A DNA stretch of 64,000 nt from Phaeotremella fagi (lineage: Eukaryota > Basidiomycota > Tremellomycetes > Tremellales > Phaeotremellaceae): the NCBI GenBank assembly GCA_001599715.1, contig BCHU01000003.1:1426001-1490000 (forward strand), in the 5' to 3' direction. This document shows, one piece after another, positions 23,010-34,956 of this stretch. Each line of letters opens with the position of its first letter. Position 1 is the first letter of the stretch. The notes beneath the pieces were generated by a model, which worked only from the letters and a program-made list of their open reading frames with translations, made no database searches and had not been told where the DNA came from. A program made the translations under genes and the position numbers.

Positions 23010-26000
23010 CTAAGCCACAACCTGATGCTCAGCTTCGATCCCAACTTCATCAGCATAAACGTCCTCTTCAACCTTTTCACCTATAGATCCTCCCTCATCT
23101 CCTGTTCCATGTCCATGTTCAACACTGATACCATTGACGATCACACCTTGTTGAGGGGTAACGATTTCTTCGACGTGTTTCGAGAAAGTCGAACTCGAAG
23201 ATGTATCCCTGAAACTACCACTGGTTGGTGTAGAGGGTCCATCTCTACCTGCTAGTAACCAAGCTGCTACTCTGGTATCCGGATCTCTAGGTTGATTATC
23301 GTTAGTGAGTTGTGGGACACCGTATTGAGTGAGGATGGCGTTTAACAGAAGTCGACATTCCCTGGCTGAAGTCGCATGATCCAATAGATTTCTCAATGGA
23401 ACCAATTCACTCAGAGGTATAGATGGTAGTTTTGGGAGTGGTCTGGAAGCCTTTTTCTTTAATGACGGGGTGGGTGGTTCCTGTTCCGGTACAGGTTCAG
23501 CTGAAGGGACAGTGGTCACTGCAGTTTCAGTAGGTGTCTTTTCAATGTCATCGAATTTGGTCTCTGGTTGATCAAAATCATCTTTAACGATTCCATCTTC
23601 ATTAGCAGTCTGGAAACTTTGAGCTTCAGAGACAGACTTTTCGTGAATCAGGGTAGGAGTTTGAGGAGCGGGTTGCACAGTATTATCTCCAAGGACCATG
23701 AGAGGTTCTTTCGAAGCTCTACCCAATTGACCCCTTTCTTCATCGTTAGGTCCAACATGTTCATCCTCAATAACCTGACCACCAGCGAGATTAACCGAAT
23801 TGATCTGTTTAGGAAGTGGGACTGGTTTAGAGGAAGGTGACGCAGGATCTACAGTGGCTGCTGAGATAACACTACGTGGTGGTTGAGGTTTGTCAGAAGA
23901 CAGTAGAGCAGTGGCTACAGCCGCAGTAGCTGCACCAGCAACAACTCCACCCGCTATTAAACCATTTTGATTATCAGATCGACGAGTTTGATAGACACTC
24001 GGTTGAGAAGGTAGAGGTGCCTCGGGATATTGAAGACCACCATTTCCAACATTCTGTAAAGACTGCTGACGTCTTGGAACGTTCTGACCATACTTATCCA
24101 AAGCCGATTTATTCAATGCCACTTGAGAAGATGAATGTGGTATACCAGGTTGACCGTTATCCGTCGAACTCTTTCTACCTGTGACTTTCGACATGAAACC
24201 TCTGAATCCACCTTTTTTCACCGTCTTCTCTTCCTCTTGATTAGGGAAAGTGGAAGGTGGTGAAGGCGGCGGTGGAGTGTTGAGGAATTCTGCTAATTCT
24301 TGAGCAGGAGTTTTTGGTTTTCCACCTGATAGTCCGATGTCATCCTGATCTTCAAATACTTCTCGATTGGGTCGATTGATGGAGGGTGAAGTCTTGAGTC
24401 TACCTGAAGTCTCAGAGCCACGACGAGAAGACGGTGCAGACGGTGCAGATGGGAAAGCTGGAGGCGGTGTACCAAGAACAACAGCTGGAACTGTTCGTTT
24501 GATTGACCCGTTGGAACGACGGATAGGCTCTTCACCAGGTGAAAGTGGAGGTTCTGAGCTTAAGATCTCCATCAAACTGGCTTGTCGACCACGACCAGCA
24601 GCACCCGCCGCTTTATCTGCATCGTCTTCTTCGTCATGTTCTTCAATAGTTGGACCTCGCGGTACAAGCTTTTGAGCAGAGGTTGAACGTGACTTCCCAC
24701 TCATCAAACCAGACTTCATTAGATCCGATCCACCAGGTAAGACCGAATGTGGTAAGAGAGGACTGAGACTTTGAGGTTCATTTTCGGGTGATTCTGGTGC
24801 TTGGGATGAAACCGTTGTTTGACTCATAATCGTAGTCGGTCTCGAGGACATCCTGGAGGGCGATTGCTGAGGTGGAGTTTGCGGCATTCTTCGATTTGAT
24901 GAAGGCTAATGCAAGTTTAGTTTGACTTTTTCTGTTCGGACCAAAAACATACCTCAAAGCTCTTAAGTCGACTAGGTGTCAGACTAACTTTCATAGTCTC
25001 CCCACTCCTGACCAAAGCATCAAACTCATCTTCATCATCTTGAACACTTCCACTCGTCCTATCTTCCTCATCATTGAAAGCACCAAGCATAGATCGAGTA
25101 TTGGCACTCAAAACACTCGGTGAGCGTTCATGACCACTGACAGAAGATGAAGAAGAACCAGTGAAAGGTTTGCGGTTCATGGAAGCACTTTTTCGCATTT
25201 TGCCAGGCGCATCTATAGAAGCTCGACCAAGTTCAGAAACTGAAGGTGGAAGGGATCCCTTTTTACCAACTGCAGGGGCAATGTCGAGACTTGAATTCCT
25301 TCCTGCCAAAGTAGATATTGTGGATGTATGAGTGCTTCGAGGAGAGGAACCTGGAGAGGATCGGCCATCATCAATACGGGGTGGAGCTACTCGTTTGCCA
25401 CGGGTACCACTTCGTATGGCGCTTTCAAGCATCTCCTTGACTGCAGGGAGTTAGTCCAGTTTGTTCTGAGTTAAGTGATCACCTACCTTGCATTCGCTTG
25501 AAGAAACCCCAAACACTCTCATCTTCACATAAAGCAACATAAAGATCCTGTACTCCGGCAACAGCGATGCTCGAGTCACGAGCCACCACTCGAGACAATT
25601 GAGCGAGGATGTGTTCGCATACGTGTCTGCCGATTAGCCTTTGACATTTCAAAGTACTTACTCTAGAACAGCGGTGATCCACAGACCAGCTGGAGCCAAT
25701 GTTTCCTCAGACACGTCTCCACCATCTGCTTTCCATTTAGCAAGTGAACGTTCCTCTATGAATTTGGATGTGGGATTTTGAGGGGCGAGAGTCTATCGAT
25801 TATAAGTTGATGTTTGGGACTGATAGACTCACCGAAAAAGTGACAATCTTGATCCTCATGATTTCAATAGCAGATTGCATTGGGAATCTGATTCCGTCTC
25901 TGACAGTTCCATCACCTCTTCCACCAGGAGGAAAACCTTTCCCTCTCTCTCCCCTAAGTGCAGATGGATTGCTATCGTACCAACTTCTAACTTCAAGTTC

Positions 26001-26307
26001 AGCTTCTCCAACTGCAGATCTCCCTAAAGCTCTCAACCCAGTAGTCCCACCGTAACCTTCATCTCCCGAAAATACGGCTGGTACACCTTGTAATCTAAGT
26101 TCCTGAGGATTGAGTGATTGCGAACTTGAAATCAGTGACACTAGAATTTCATCGAGTAGGAGATTGAGATGTTGGAGGGCAGGGAGGGATAAACTTGTCG
26201 GTCGCAAGTCAGAGATTAAGGCGTTGGCAGATGCGGAAGAAACGAAAGTGGGAGCTGGAGCTTGGTGAAGTTAGCATCATATGAGAGTCGTAATACTTAC
26301 ATGACAT
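23010..26307 (-). CDS. Ser/Pro-rich conserved protein with histone-fold-like N-terminal region
   Basis: About 1,000 residues. Exon 1 codes only MSS, joined to PAPTFVSSASANALISDLRP. The N-terminal 250 residues are helical and ordered: LQHLNLLLDEILVSLISSSQ, FPMQSAIEIMRIKI, then, after introns, LWITAVLEHVCEHILAQLSR and VAGVQDLYVALCEDESVW. This last pair resembles the H2A histone fold (AVLEYL..EIL, then HLQLA..ND) without a histone tail. The remainder is disordered, rich in Ser, Pro and Gly, with an Ala/Val-rich segment (GVVAGAATAAVATALL, about 23905-23960) and a final ordered block SIPLSELVPLRNLLDHATSA with ECRLLLNAILTQYGV. I do not recognise a named family; similar long fungal proteins exist. 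Function unknown. Confidence 0.75.
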
Positions 26308-27189
26308 TTTGGGGGAATGATAAGAGTGAGATAATGAATGAGTTGATCTGGTCTGACGTGACTTGACTTGACTGAAAGGGATGCTTGAAGTTTCAAGAGG
26401 TCCGTGTCCAAGAAAAGAATTATCGCTTCAATTGGTAAACGAGTAGAAGGGGTGATGAGGTGATCTTTAAAGTTATCAGTAAGGAAAATGAAAGAAGACG
26501 ATGATGAGTTGATGTCAGGAATGAAAAGAGATAGGAAAGAGTGTTTTATATTTTAAGCTGGAGGCAATAGACACCGAATAGCTCTGTGCTAATACTGCAG
26601 AATTGATTTCAATTTTTGATGAACAAAACCGACCCGTCATAAATTCCGGCGTTTCACGTTTCAAATACTCACTACTTAGTCTAGACCACTGTCTAATCCG
26701 AGAAAGAACGGATGCGAGTCCTAAGTTACCTTTGAGACAGGGGGAACTTGATCTTTAAGGATGGTGTGGTACCGTTGGAATGAGGTGTATTACTGAATTG
26801 AGTTGAAAATTGGGAATTGGAAGGGGGATTGGAATGGGTATTGCCGTTGTTGTGAGATCCTATCTGTTTCTATTGAGGTATATGATCATAAGAAGTAGAT
26901 GAAGAGTAGTAAGAATGGATAGATAGATTGGGTGGGATGGATGGGGGATGGTAATGAGAAAGAGGTCTGTGCTTCAGTTGGAGTTGTAGTTGTATTGTGA
27001 AGCATTGACGTCCTTACCACGTGGCTTCACTAAACGATGCGCCACTTCCGAAAATGGCATTAATTCAGTGTTACATAGATCTTATTCGGTCCTCCCTTTA
27101 TAATCATTGAATATTTTGACCATAACGTCAGTATACCAGAATACTGAACAGTGAATACCTACCACACCTCACCATCCCCCACCCCCACC
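26308..27189. promoter_or_regulatory. Divergent intergenic region
   Basis: 882 bases between the start codons of the histone-fold-like gene (minus) and the mtTFB-like gene (plus). It contains purine-rich and GGATGG-rich tracts (about 26890-26950) and no open frame of interest. The plus-strand start at 27190 sits in a strong CACCATGG context. Confidence 0.5.
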
Positions 27190-28974
27190 ATGGTTAAGCT
27201 ACCCTTACCACCTCTGCCATCTCCTCTACTATGGAGAAAATACTTCCCAAAGAGGTTCCTCCCAATTTCACCAGATCTCAGTGTCAGAATAACACCCAAC
27301 AGAATCCTCGTAACCAACAGGAAAATATTGAATCATTTCGTTCAATCCCTGAAATTAGATTCGAATCATGTGGTGATAGAAACGTATGCTGGTACAGGTG
27401 CATTAACAAGAAGTTTAGTCAACGGTGGGAACCCAAATTCACATAATCAAAGTTTACAGAAATGGAAAGAAAATTTACCTGATATTAAACCTGTCTCCAA
27501 AGATTCGTTGGGAACTGTAAAACGTGGACGGGGTAACAGAACCAATCAATCTCTGAAAACACTTTCAACGGATAGGTTTCCAGGTTGGTCAATGAAGGAA
27601 TGCGATTTGGATGAAGCAAATCTTGATACCGACAATAACATCGAATACAAAAAACCAAAATTAGTCGTGGCTAATGAACCATCGGGTGAATTCATCATGA
27701 GAGCTTTAGGTTATAATTATGAAAAGATCTTATCATCAGATTGGAGTGAGAAGGAAGGGAAAACCCGTAATCCAAAAATTCCGGAAAGAGACGCTGCCAA
27801 CGAGTTCGTTGAACTTTCAGTTGGGAACGATCAAAAGATATACGAATCTTTGTTGAGAATGAGGAGAGTTGATTTATCAAGGGTTCCACTTCCAATCGAG
27901 GAAAGTAATTATGAAGATAACTTGGTGTTGAGTCATTCACATCCTTATCTTTGGTATATTGTTCCGGATCTTTTATCGCATCCATTGGTTGAACCGAAGT
28001 TGGAAGTTTATACAGGACCTGGATCGACTGAACCGCCTTCCGTTAAACGACCTTGGACAGCTCCAGTGCCTCCAATCACTCTGGTTTGTCAAGTTCCAAC
28101 TGGGGAGATGGGTGAACAATTGGTATCTCAGTGGATCGCAAGTGCTGTCAGTGGGAAGAGTTGGATTTGGGATTGGGGAAGAGTTAGAATAGCGTTATTG
28201 GCGGGCAGCGGGGTGTATGATGTGAGTTCGGCTTCCAGTGAAATTTGGGCTACGATCACTGATAGATATTCTTTCAGAGACTCACAGCTCAACCAGGAGA
28301 AGCGGCCTACTGTAGACTTTCAGTTATAGCTAAAGCATTACACGACATAGAACCCCTACCACCCTATTACGAAATACCAGAATCCGTCAGAGTATCCCAA
28401 CGGACCCAATCTAAAAAGAAATCAAAGAAGGTCCCCAAACAAGAAGAGACCAACGCACCAATAATACCAGGTTTACCAACGACCGAAACCTTCGGATCAG
28501 ATTTTTGGCCACACAGAAATCTAGCCTTGGAAACCAGTACCGTTCCACTCGCCAGACCAACACTCCAAGGTATCCTAATCACCCCCAAAATCAACTCACC
28601 GATCAAAGCCTCGCAAAAGGATTGTTGGGATTTCGTCCTACGTAAATTCTTCACTAAGAAGAACGCTAGCGTTGTGGAAGCGTTACGGAATTTAGCTTTT
28701 GGTGGTGAGAATTTGATTGGGAAGATTGAGGGTGAGGAGTTTGATGAGGATGGGAATGGGTTTGGTGGGGTTAACGTTGATAGGGGGAAGGAGGTTAAGA
28801 ATCTAGATGTGGAGGAATGGTATAGGATCGTTGACGTTTTTGATAAATGGGCTTTCAGACCTGAAGTGAGTTGGTTGGAATTTTGATTCATGACATTGGC
28901 TGACACGAATTTAGTTGTTGATATTAGATTCTAAACCTCTTGAAGATCCTTCGAGGGAAATTGGAACGGACTGA
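27190..28974 (+). CDS. Mitochondrial transcription factor B / rRNA dimethyladenosine transferase-like protein
   Basis: About 560 residues; two introns (about 28221-28278 and 28866-28914). The N-terminus, KRFLPISPDLSVRITPNRIL, leads to ILNHFVQSLKLDSNHVVIE and YAGTGALTRSLV, the SAM-binding motif I of the KsgA/Dim1/TFB family. After a long variable insertion come KLVVANEPSGEF and, further on, LWYIVPDLLSHPLVE, PPITLVCQVPTGEMGEQLV and, across the intron, RLTAQPGEAAYCRLSVIA, which matches the family region after motif IV. The position of the catalytic NxPY/F motif reads CQVPTG, so methylation activity is probably lost and the protein more likely acts as a mitochondrial RNA polymerase specificity factor like Mtf1. 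Splicing at 28278 is required to read RLTAQPG. The start Met is the first ATG. Confidence 0.75.
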
Positions 28975-29093
28975 TTGTAGGGAGATCTATTTCTTGCATA
29001 TATACAACATACATTTTATACCCGCATTCAAATCTATATCCTCTTAAAGATATCATGCATCGTCAATCACGTCTCCCAACCTCCTTGAGCAAA

Positions 29094-30228
29094 TCAAGAA
29101 TCGGATCCCAAAGGATGATCAAAGATCCATTGTCGAATAGCCGTTGAACCCATTTTCAAATCCTTTAATTTCTTCTCATCGTTCTCGAAGGATAAATCCC
29201 TAACTCTCAACTCAGCCTCATCACCACCATCTAAATCTCCATCCAAACTCGAACTGATAACATCAATAACGAAAAGATCCAACTGATCCAATCCCTTCTC
29301 AACCCTAATTTTATTAACGTATTCACCCCCACTCAAGGTTTCTTTTGAAATAACCAGACATTGGATGTTCTCATCATAACCCGTTGGACCCAACGGATCA
29401 GATATTTCTACTACATCACTAACGACCCCTTCCCGATCCGTATCCGTTCCACATCTTTTTAAAAAATTCTTGACATTCTCAATCCGCTTATCGACTTTTT
29501 CCACCAATTGATAATTCGTTTTCGTTTTCAGTAAGGTGTCAACCATGACTCCGACGATGATTTTTTTACAGGTCAGGAAGAGTGATAATTGGAGTAAGAG
29601 TTTATGGGCTGCGTGCAGATGATCGAAAGTTCCTCCTAGTGCTACGACGGGGTATGTTGATAAAGAGGATGATCTAGACTTTGGTTCCTTTGAGGAATTA
29701 ATTTCTATTGATTGCGACGACGACGTTGGTTGATACGGATTAGGTAGAGAGACGATAAGTTTCGGTAAAAGATTATTTAATGTAGTATCGGTCAACGGAG
29801 CACCTATTGAGCTTAGCATTCCATCCCAAAGAGATCAAACGGGTTTATAACCAACCTATCAAATCAACGACCTGAACCTCCCCTTCTCTCCCAAGCCCAC
29901 CCATATCCCCGGACCCCTCCCAAAACCGACATTCAACATCCATCAACACCCTCCCACACCCAAATGTCCCACTCGCCAACACCCCATAAATCCCAGCCAA
30001 GAACTTCTGAAAATCAGACCATTCGTCTATAGCTCGTCCTCGTAATTCACTGTATAACTGTGCTTGTGTTTGCGAGCCTGGGGTATGGAAGATGATTGTG
30101 AATGATTTCTTGGAAGACTGGGTTAGGAGATTGTATATTGTTTTATGGAGGGGTTGGGGGTTTTTATAGGTTAATGGTGTGAATGGGAGAAGAAGAATTG
30201 TGTGGTCTTTCAATGGTGGGTAGGACAT
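29094..30228 (-). CDS. CAB4: Phosphopantetheine adenylyltransferase
   Basis: Fourth step of coenzyme A synthesis: 4'-phosphopantetheine + ATP to dephospho-CoA. One intron (about 29802-29855) joins VVDLIG to APLTDTTLNNLLPKL. An N-terminal eukaryote-type region (SYPPLKDHTILLLPFTPL) precedes the nucleotidyltransferase core: VALGGTFDHLHAAHKLLL, whose GTFDHLHxxH carries the two catalytic His, then KIIVGVMVD, NFLKRC, LVISKETLSGGEYVNKIR, and KMGSTAIRQW, the SSTxxR-like ATP site. No dephospho-CoA kinase domain is fused, as expected in fungi. Divergent from the MIP gene, with a 351-base spacer. Confidence 0.92.
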
Positions 30229-30579
30229 TGTTATTGTCCAAAGTGAAGGAAATAACAGTCAAGATGGTTAGATGAACACCTTTTTCTATTTAGGGTTGGT
30301 GACAACCTCCACATAAGCGAAGAAATAAGAGTCTACGAGTCTCACTTTATTCTTCCTTTTCTTTACTTCATCCCTTTTCTCTTACTTAGATTACCTTATA
30401 TTCCCTTTCCTTAATACCCATACAAGTCCGACTTTAATACATCACCATCTTAGTCTTCCATACATCCCCGATAACTTGGAACTCAATTCGCTCACTATTT
30501 TTTCTTCGTTTTTGATCGTCCGAGCGAAAATCGATCCCTTCCATCAATCATTCACTTATCAGCATAACAGATCCACAAT
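30229..30579. promoter_or_regulatory. Divergent promoter region, PPAT and MIP
   Basis: 351 bases with a pyrimidine-rich stretch (about 30345-30400) and ATCCCTTCC-type runs before the MIP start. No gene or RNA seen. Confidence 0.5.
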
Positions 30580-33105
30580 ATGTTACGATTTCGACCATTA
30601 ATTCGATCTCTTTCTGCAAAAAATACAACATCTCGAGTTGGAAGGTTCACCACTTCTAGTAGATATCTTGACAGACGTCAGAATGCAGCTTCAGCTCTAG
30701 CATTTCAACCTTCCGAATCATATGATGCGCCCCCACCTTCAACACCTATCCCATTATTCTCCAGAACTTCCGAATCAGAAGAGGAATCCTTGAAAGATTA
30801 TTTCGACCAACCACTGAATTCTATTATCAACCCTACCGCCCATTCTGGTCTATTCCTCTATCCATCGTTAAAATCGCCAGACGCTTTACCGAGATTAACA
30901 GAACGAGCCTTGATTCATTCACAACATATCGTCAATCGGATCGTTAATTCAATCAACGACTCCACTGGTAAAGAACTTCGATTGGTGGTTAAGAACCTTG
31001 ATAGGCTGAGTGACCTCTTATGTGGAGTTATCGATATGTGCGAACTCGTACGAAACGTTCATCCCGATCAGAGATGGGTGCAGGAAGCTGAAAATTCTTA
31101 TGGTGAATTATGTAGTTTCATGAACGAGTTGAATACCCATACAGGTCTTTATCGGGTAAGCATGAAATTCAACTTCATCATGATATTGACAAAAGCTGAA
31201 TGTGACTCTAGGCATTGAAAATCACTATCAATCACGATCACGTTAAACCACTTTCAGAACCCGAAATCCAAGTTGCCTTGACGTTCATTAGAGATTTTGA
31301 GAAATCAGGTATTCACCTTCCACCTAAAGTCAAACAACGTTTTGTGAAACTTTCAGATTCGATTTTATCAGTTGGCAGGACGTTTCTGAACAACGCCATG
31401 ACACCGTCAATAGGTCCACCTATCGTTATCCCCAATCCGGAAAAATTACTTACAGGTATGGGAGCACAATTCATTGGATCACTGGAAAGATCTAGGAACG
31501 GTGATGCGTTAGTTCAACCTTCTTCATGGGAAGCTTCCATGATCGGTAGATACGCTCGTGAAGGTGAAGCCAGACGATTGGTTTATATCGGTGGTATGAG
31601 AACCGACATCGACAGAATTCAAGTTCTTGAAGATTTGTTAAAACAACGAACTGAACTTGCGACGATACTTGGTAAAACTACTTGGGCAGAGGTTGCTTTA
31701 TCTGATAAAATGGCCAAAACACCTGAGAACGTTATAGGATTTTTGAATTCTTTGGTTAATCATCATAAACCCTTTGCGGCGGGTGATATCACCACACTCC
31801 AAAGAATAAAAACTACTTTCTTGACCGGAAATCCTCTACCTGACAGTGGGAATAACGGTTTACTTCAACCCATCTACGCCTGGGACAGAGATTTCTATTC
31901 GGATAAATATCTCATGACATTGAACCAGAATTTGACTTTACCTTCCATCACACCATATTTCTCAGTTGGAAGTTGTTTATTAGGATTATCGAAACTGTTT
32001 CAAAAACTTTATGGAATTTCATTCAGACCGTCACAGGTATCGCATGGTGAAGTATGGCATGAAAACGTTAAACGTTTGGAAGTCATTGATGAGAACAACG
32101 AAATCATTGGAATCATCTATTGTGATCTATTTTCTAGAGACGGTAAACCACCTTCTGCGGCTCATTACACTGTCAGATGTTCGAGACGGGTTGATGATGA
32201 TGATCTTGTCGGTGACGATTTACCTATAGGTTGGGATGTCGGTTTAGGTCCCGGATTGGAAACCGAAGGCGATAAACTGAAAGATAGAGATGGGAGATAT
32301 CAACTCCCTATAGTCGTTCTAACAACGGATTTCGGTATCGTCGAAAACGGTAAACCAGCATTACTGAATTGGACAGACGTTGAAACGTTATTCCATGAAA
32401 TGGGACATGCAATTCATTGTAAGTCAATACCAAAACTCATCCAAGTTGTTTGCTACTAACCCAAAAACCCCAGCCATGATAGGTAGAACTGAATGGCACA
32501 ACGTCTCCGGAACGAGATGTGCAACAGATTTCGTTGAACTCCCCTCAATCCTAATGGAACATTTCGTTTCTTCCCCAGAAGTCCTCAAACTCTTTGCGAG
32601 ACATTATCAAACCAACGAACCCCTCCCACTCGCTCTCTTCGAGCACCATTTGAAAACCCAACAATCCCTTTCGTCCCTCGAAACGCACGGTCAAATCCTC
32701 ATGGCCCTCCTCGATCAGAAATACCATTCAATCACGCAAAACGATATAACCTCTTTCGACTCTAACGAGATCTACCTGAACTTGCAGGACACGGTGGGCG
32801 TGATCCCAAGTGTTGAAGGTACATCTTGGCAAATCCAGTTTGGTCATTTGTACGGCTACGGCGCGACTTATTACAGTTATCTGTTCGATCGGGCGATTGC
32901 CGGTAAGATCTTTAATGAATTGTTCAGTGAATCGACGTTGAGTAGGGACGGTGGGGAGAAGTTTAAAGAGAGAGTCTTGGTTTGGGGGGGTGGGAAGGAT
33001 CCATGGGAAATGGTGGGTAGCGTTATAAGTGGTCGTGAAGGGGAGATTGTTAGTCGAGGGGATGAAAAGTCCATGGAATTGGTTGGTGGTTGGTTGACCA
33101 AATGA
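30580..33105 (+). CDS. OCT1: Mitochondrial intermediate peptidase
   Basis: Matrix metallopeptidase of family M3 that removes the octapeptide left after MPP cleavage of some mitochondrial precursors. Two introns, about 31156-31212 and 32419-32473. The N-terminus [20 protein letters not shown] is a typical positively charged presequence. The mature part includes [30 protein letters not shown], the catalytic [11 protein letters not shown] (HEXXH zinc site, with the third ligand Glu in [14 protein letters not shown]) and [21 protein letters not shown], the C-terminal M3 signature. Splicing at 32473 is needed to join HAIH to SMIGRTEWH. Length about 800 residues fits the family. Convergent with RPP1. 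Confidence 0.95.
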
Positions 33106-33312
33106 GGATTTGCTTCGCTTCATGATAGAGTCTTGGTTTAGACTGTTATCGGTGTCATGTTCTGGTAGATGTTTAGATAGATTTTCAAATTGGGATACAG
33201 TACAAACAGCGCGTAACTTGTAGCATAGCGCATCTAGATCTAATAGATTTATGTAAATAATTGATAAATAACAAATACAACAAGCATCCCCAAAACTGAT
33301 TAAACCAACCAA

Positions 33313-34704
33313 TCAAACCTTTATCCTTTTATTTTCAGTCTCGATCTCATCCAATGAACGTTTGTAATTGATTGGTGGGATCACGGTAGGTACCGATAGA
33401 ATAGCTTTATGAGTTTTTCTAGCTTCTACGGGAGACAAGTTAAAACAAAAGATCTGAAAATTGATTGATGAACTCGACCTACGAGCACGTAAAAGTAACA
33501 TTTTGGGATTCAACGAAACCGCCTCCCTAGCCAAATTAGCAGGCATCCCCAAAACAGTCGCCCTAATCAAAGTCGTCTCCAATCAGCAATCCAATCAATC
33601 AACCAAGTCAAAAAAGAAAAGAAAAGAAAAAGTACAGATTAACGATATCCAAAGGTCCACGTAAACTTTCCACACCACCTCCAGGCCCCGAACTGAATAT
33701 TATATTCTTTGAATTGAGAATCCGAATGATTTCTCTGGCGTTGGACATGAAATTTTGTCTGTAGCGACGAACGGTCTCTTGGGGTGTTGAAGGGTGGGGA
33801 AATAGTCCTGCTGAATATAGGATTTCGAACTGGTTGAGGAGGGGATTGGTATTTGATCTTTGAGGTGGGTTTGGATGATTAGGACTCACTACTACACCTT
33901 GTCTTTGTGCTAGACGCATTTGTTTCCTGTTCAATCTGAAATGATACGGTTTCTCATGTAACGGTAGAGTGATGATTGAAATCTGATAGGGAACGAAAAC
34001 AGGTCAGTGCTTCAATTCAAATTCATTTCGTTCGTGGGTGAGAAAAGATGAAATGCTTACCTGATTCGGTCCAGGTAGAGCTAAATCAGTACAAGCGAGT
34101 TGTAAAGCTTTATCAGAAGTAGGTGAGACAGATAATAAATCGTATTCGGCCAATGTAGAAGAGTTCAATGCGTTCTATCAGAACAGATCAAATTTATCAA
34201 TTATCGAACCACCGTTAGAACCTGATACTCACGAAAAAATGCGATTTCATATCATCCAACTTAACATGTAACCGAGTAATCTGAATAATACTAGATTCAG
34301 TTGCCGTACTACCCCCACTCCCACTCCCAGATTTGAAACGAGGATCGAGATGTGGATAAGGAACTCCGACAAAAGGTGATTTGACGATAGAGATGGAATC
34401 TGAAATGACGGTACATCCAACAACGTTGTATCCCACTGCACCACCAAAATTTTGTTTTTAGTGGATGAATAAATTGTATTATTTTTAGGGGAGATAACTT
34501 ACAATGACCTGATAAACTTATACTCTTGTTAAAGAGTTCTCGATCACTACTGGCCACACCGTCCCAACAACTTTTCCTCTCTGTTGGTGTGAGTGTTGGT
34601 GTAGGTGTAGAAGATCCGTTGTTACCGCCCTTCGATTTATTCTTTTTTTTAGTCGACGGTTCACCCAAAGTAATTGGGAACTGTTGAAATAGATCGTAGT
34701 ACAT
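33313..34704 (-). CDS. RPP1: RNase P / RNase MRP protein subunit (Rpp30 family)
   Basis: Protein subunit that supports tRNA 5' processing by RNase P and rRNA processing by RNase MRP; it takes a TIM-barrel-like fold. Five or so exons. The N-terminus is MYYDLFQQFPITLGE. Joined exons give GYNVVGCTVISDS, then IIQITRLHVKLDDMKSHFF, LNSSTLAEYDLLSVSPTSDK, ALQLACTDLALPGPNQISII and RFRLNRKQMRLAQRQGVVFE, followed by EILYSAGLFP, REIIRILNSKNIIFSSG and DIVNLATVLGMPANLAREAVS. The DLLSVSPT and QLACTDL blocks are diagnostic for Rpp30/Rpp1. The tail is basic and Lys/Arg-rich (ENKRIKV). Confidence 0.9.
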
Positions 34705-34728
34705 TATATCCTTTCACTGAGAAAGGAA

Positions 34729-34748
34729 GTTGTTGTTGTTGTTGTTGA
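34729..34748. repeat. GTT/TTG triplet microsatellite
   Basis: Seven tandem triplets just upstream of the RPP1 start codon (minus strand), so probably in its 5'UTR as CAA repeats. Confidence 0.85.
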
Positions 34749-34956
34749 TGCGAAATATTTCTTAGATCTCGAAGAAATTAAAGTTAAAGAATGGAGATTG
34801 GGATTTATTCCGCACCACCAAAATATCTTTATATTTTTATCATAAGTTAATCAGGATACAATAATAGTTAAAGACGATAAGAAGAAATAAATCGGTATGT
34901 AATGATGCAATATAATATAAACAACGAAAGTAAACCAAAAAAAAACCTGAAAACCA

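Noticed and set aside
24367..24675. 102-codon plus-strand frame
   Set aside because: Antisense to the Ser/Pro-rich histone-fold-like gene; composition mirrors the disordered coding strand.
27151..27189. Upstream extension of the mtTFB-like protein by 13 residues
   Set aside because: The extension starts at GTG, not ATG; the first ATG (27190) has a strong context.
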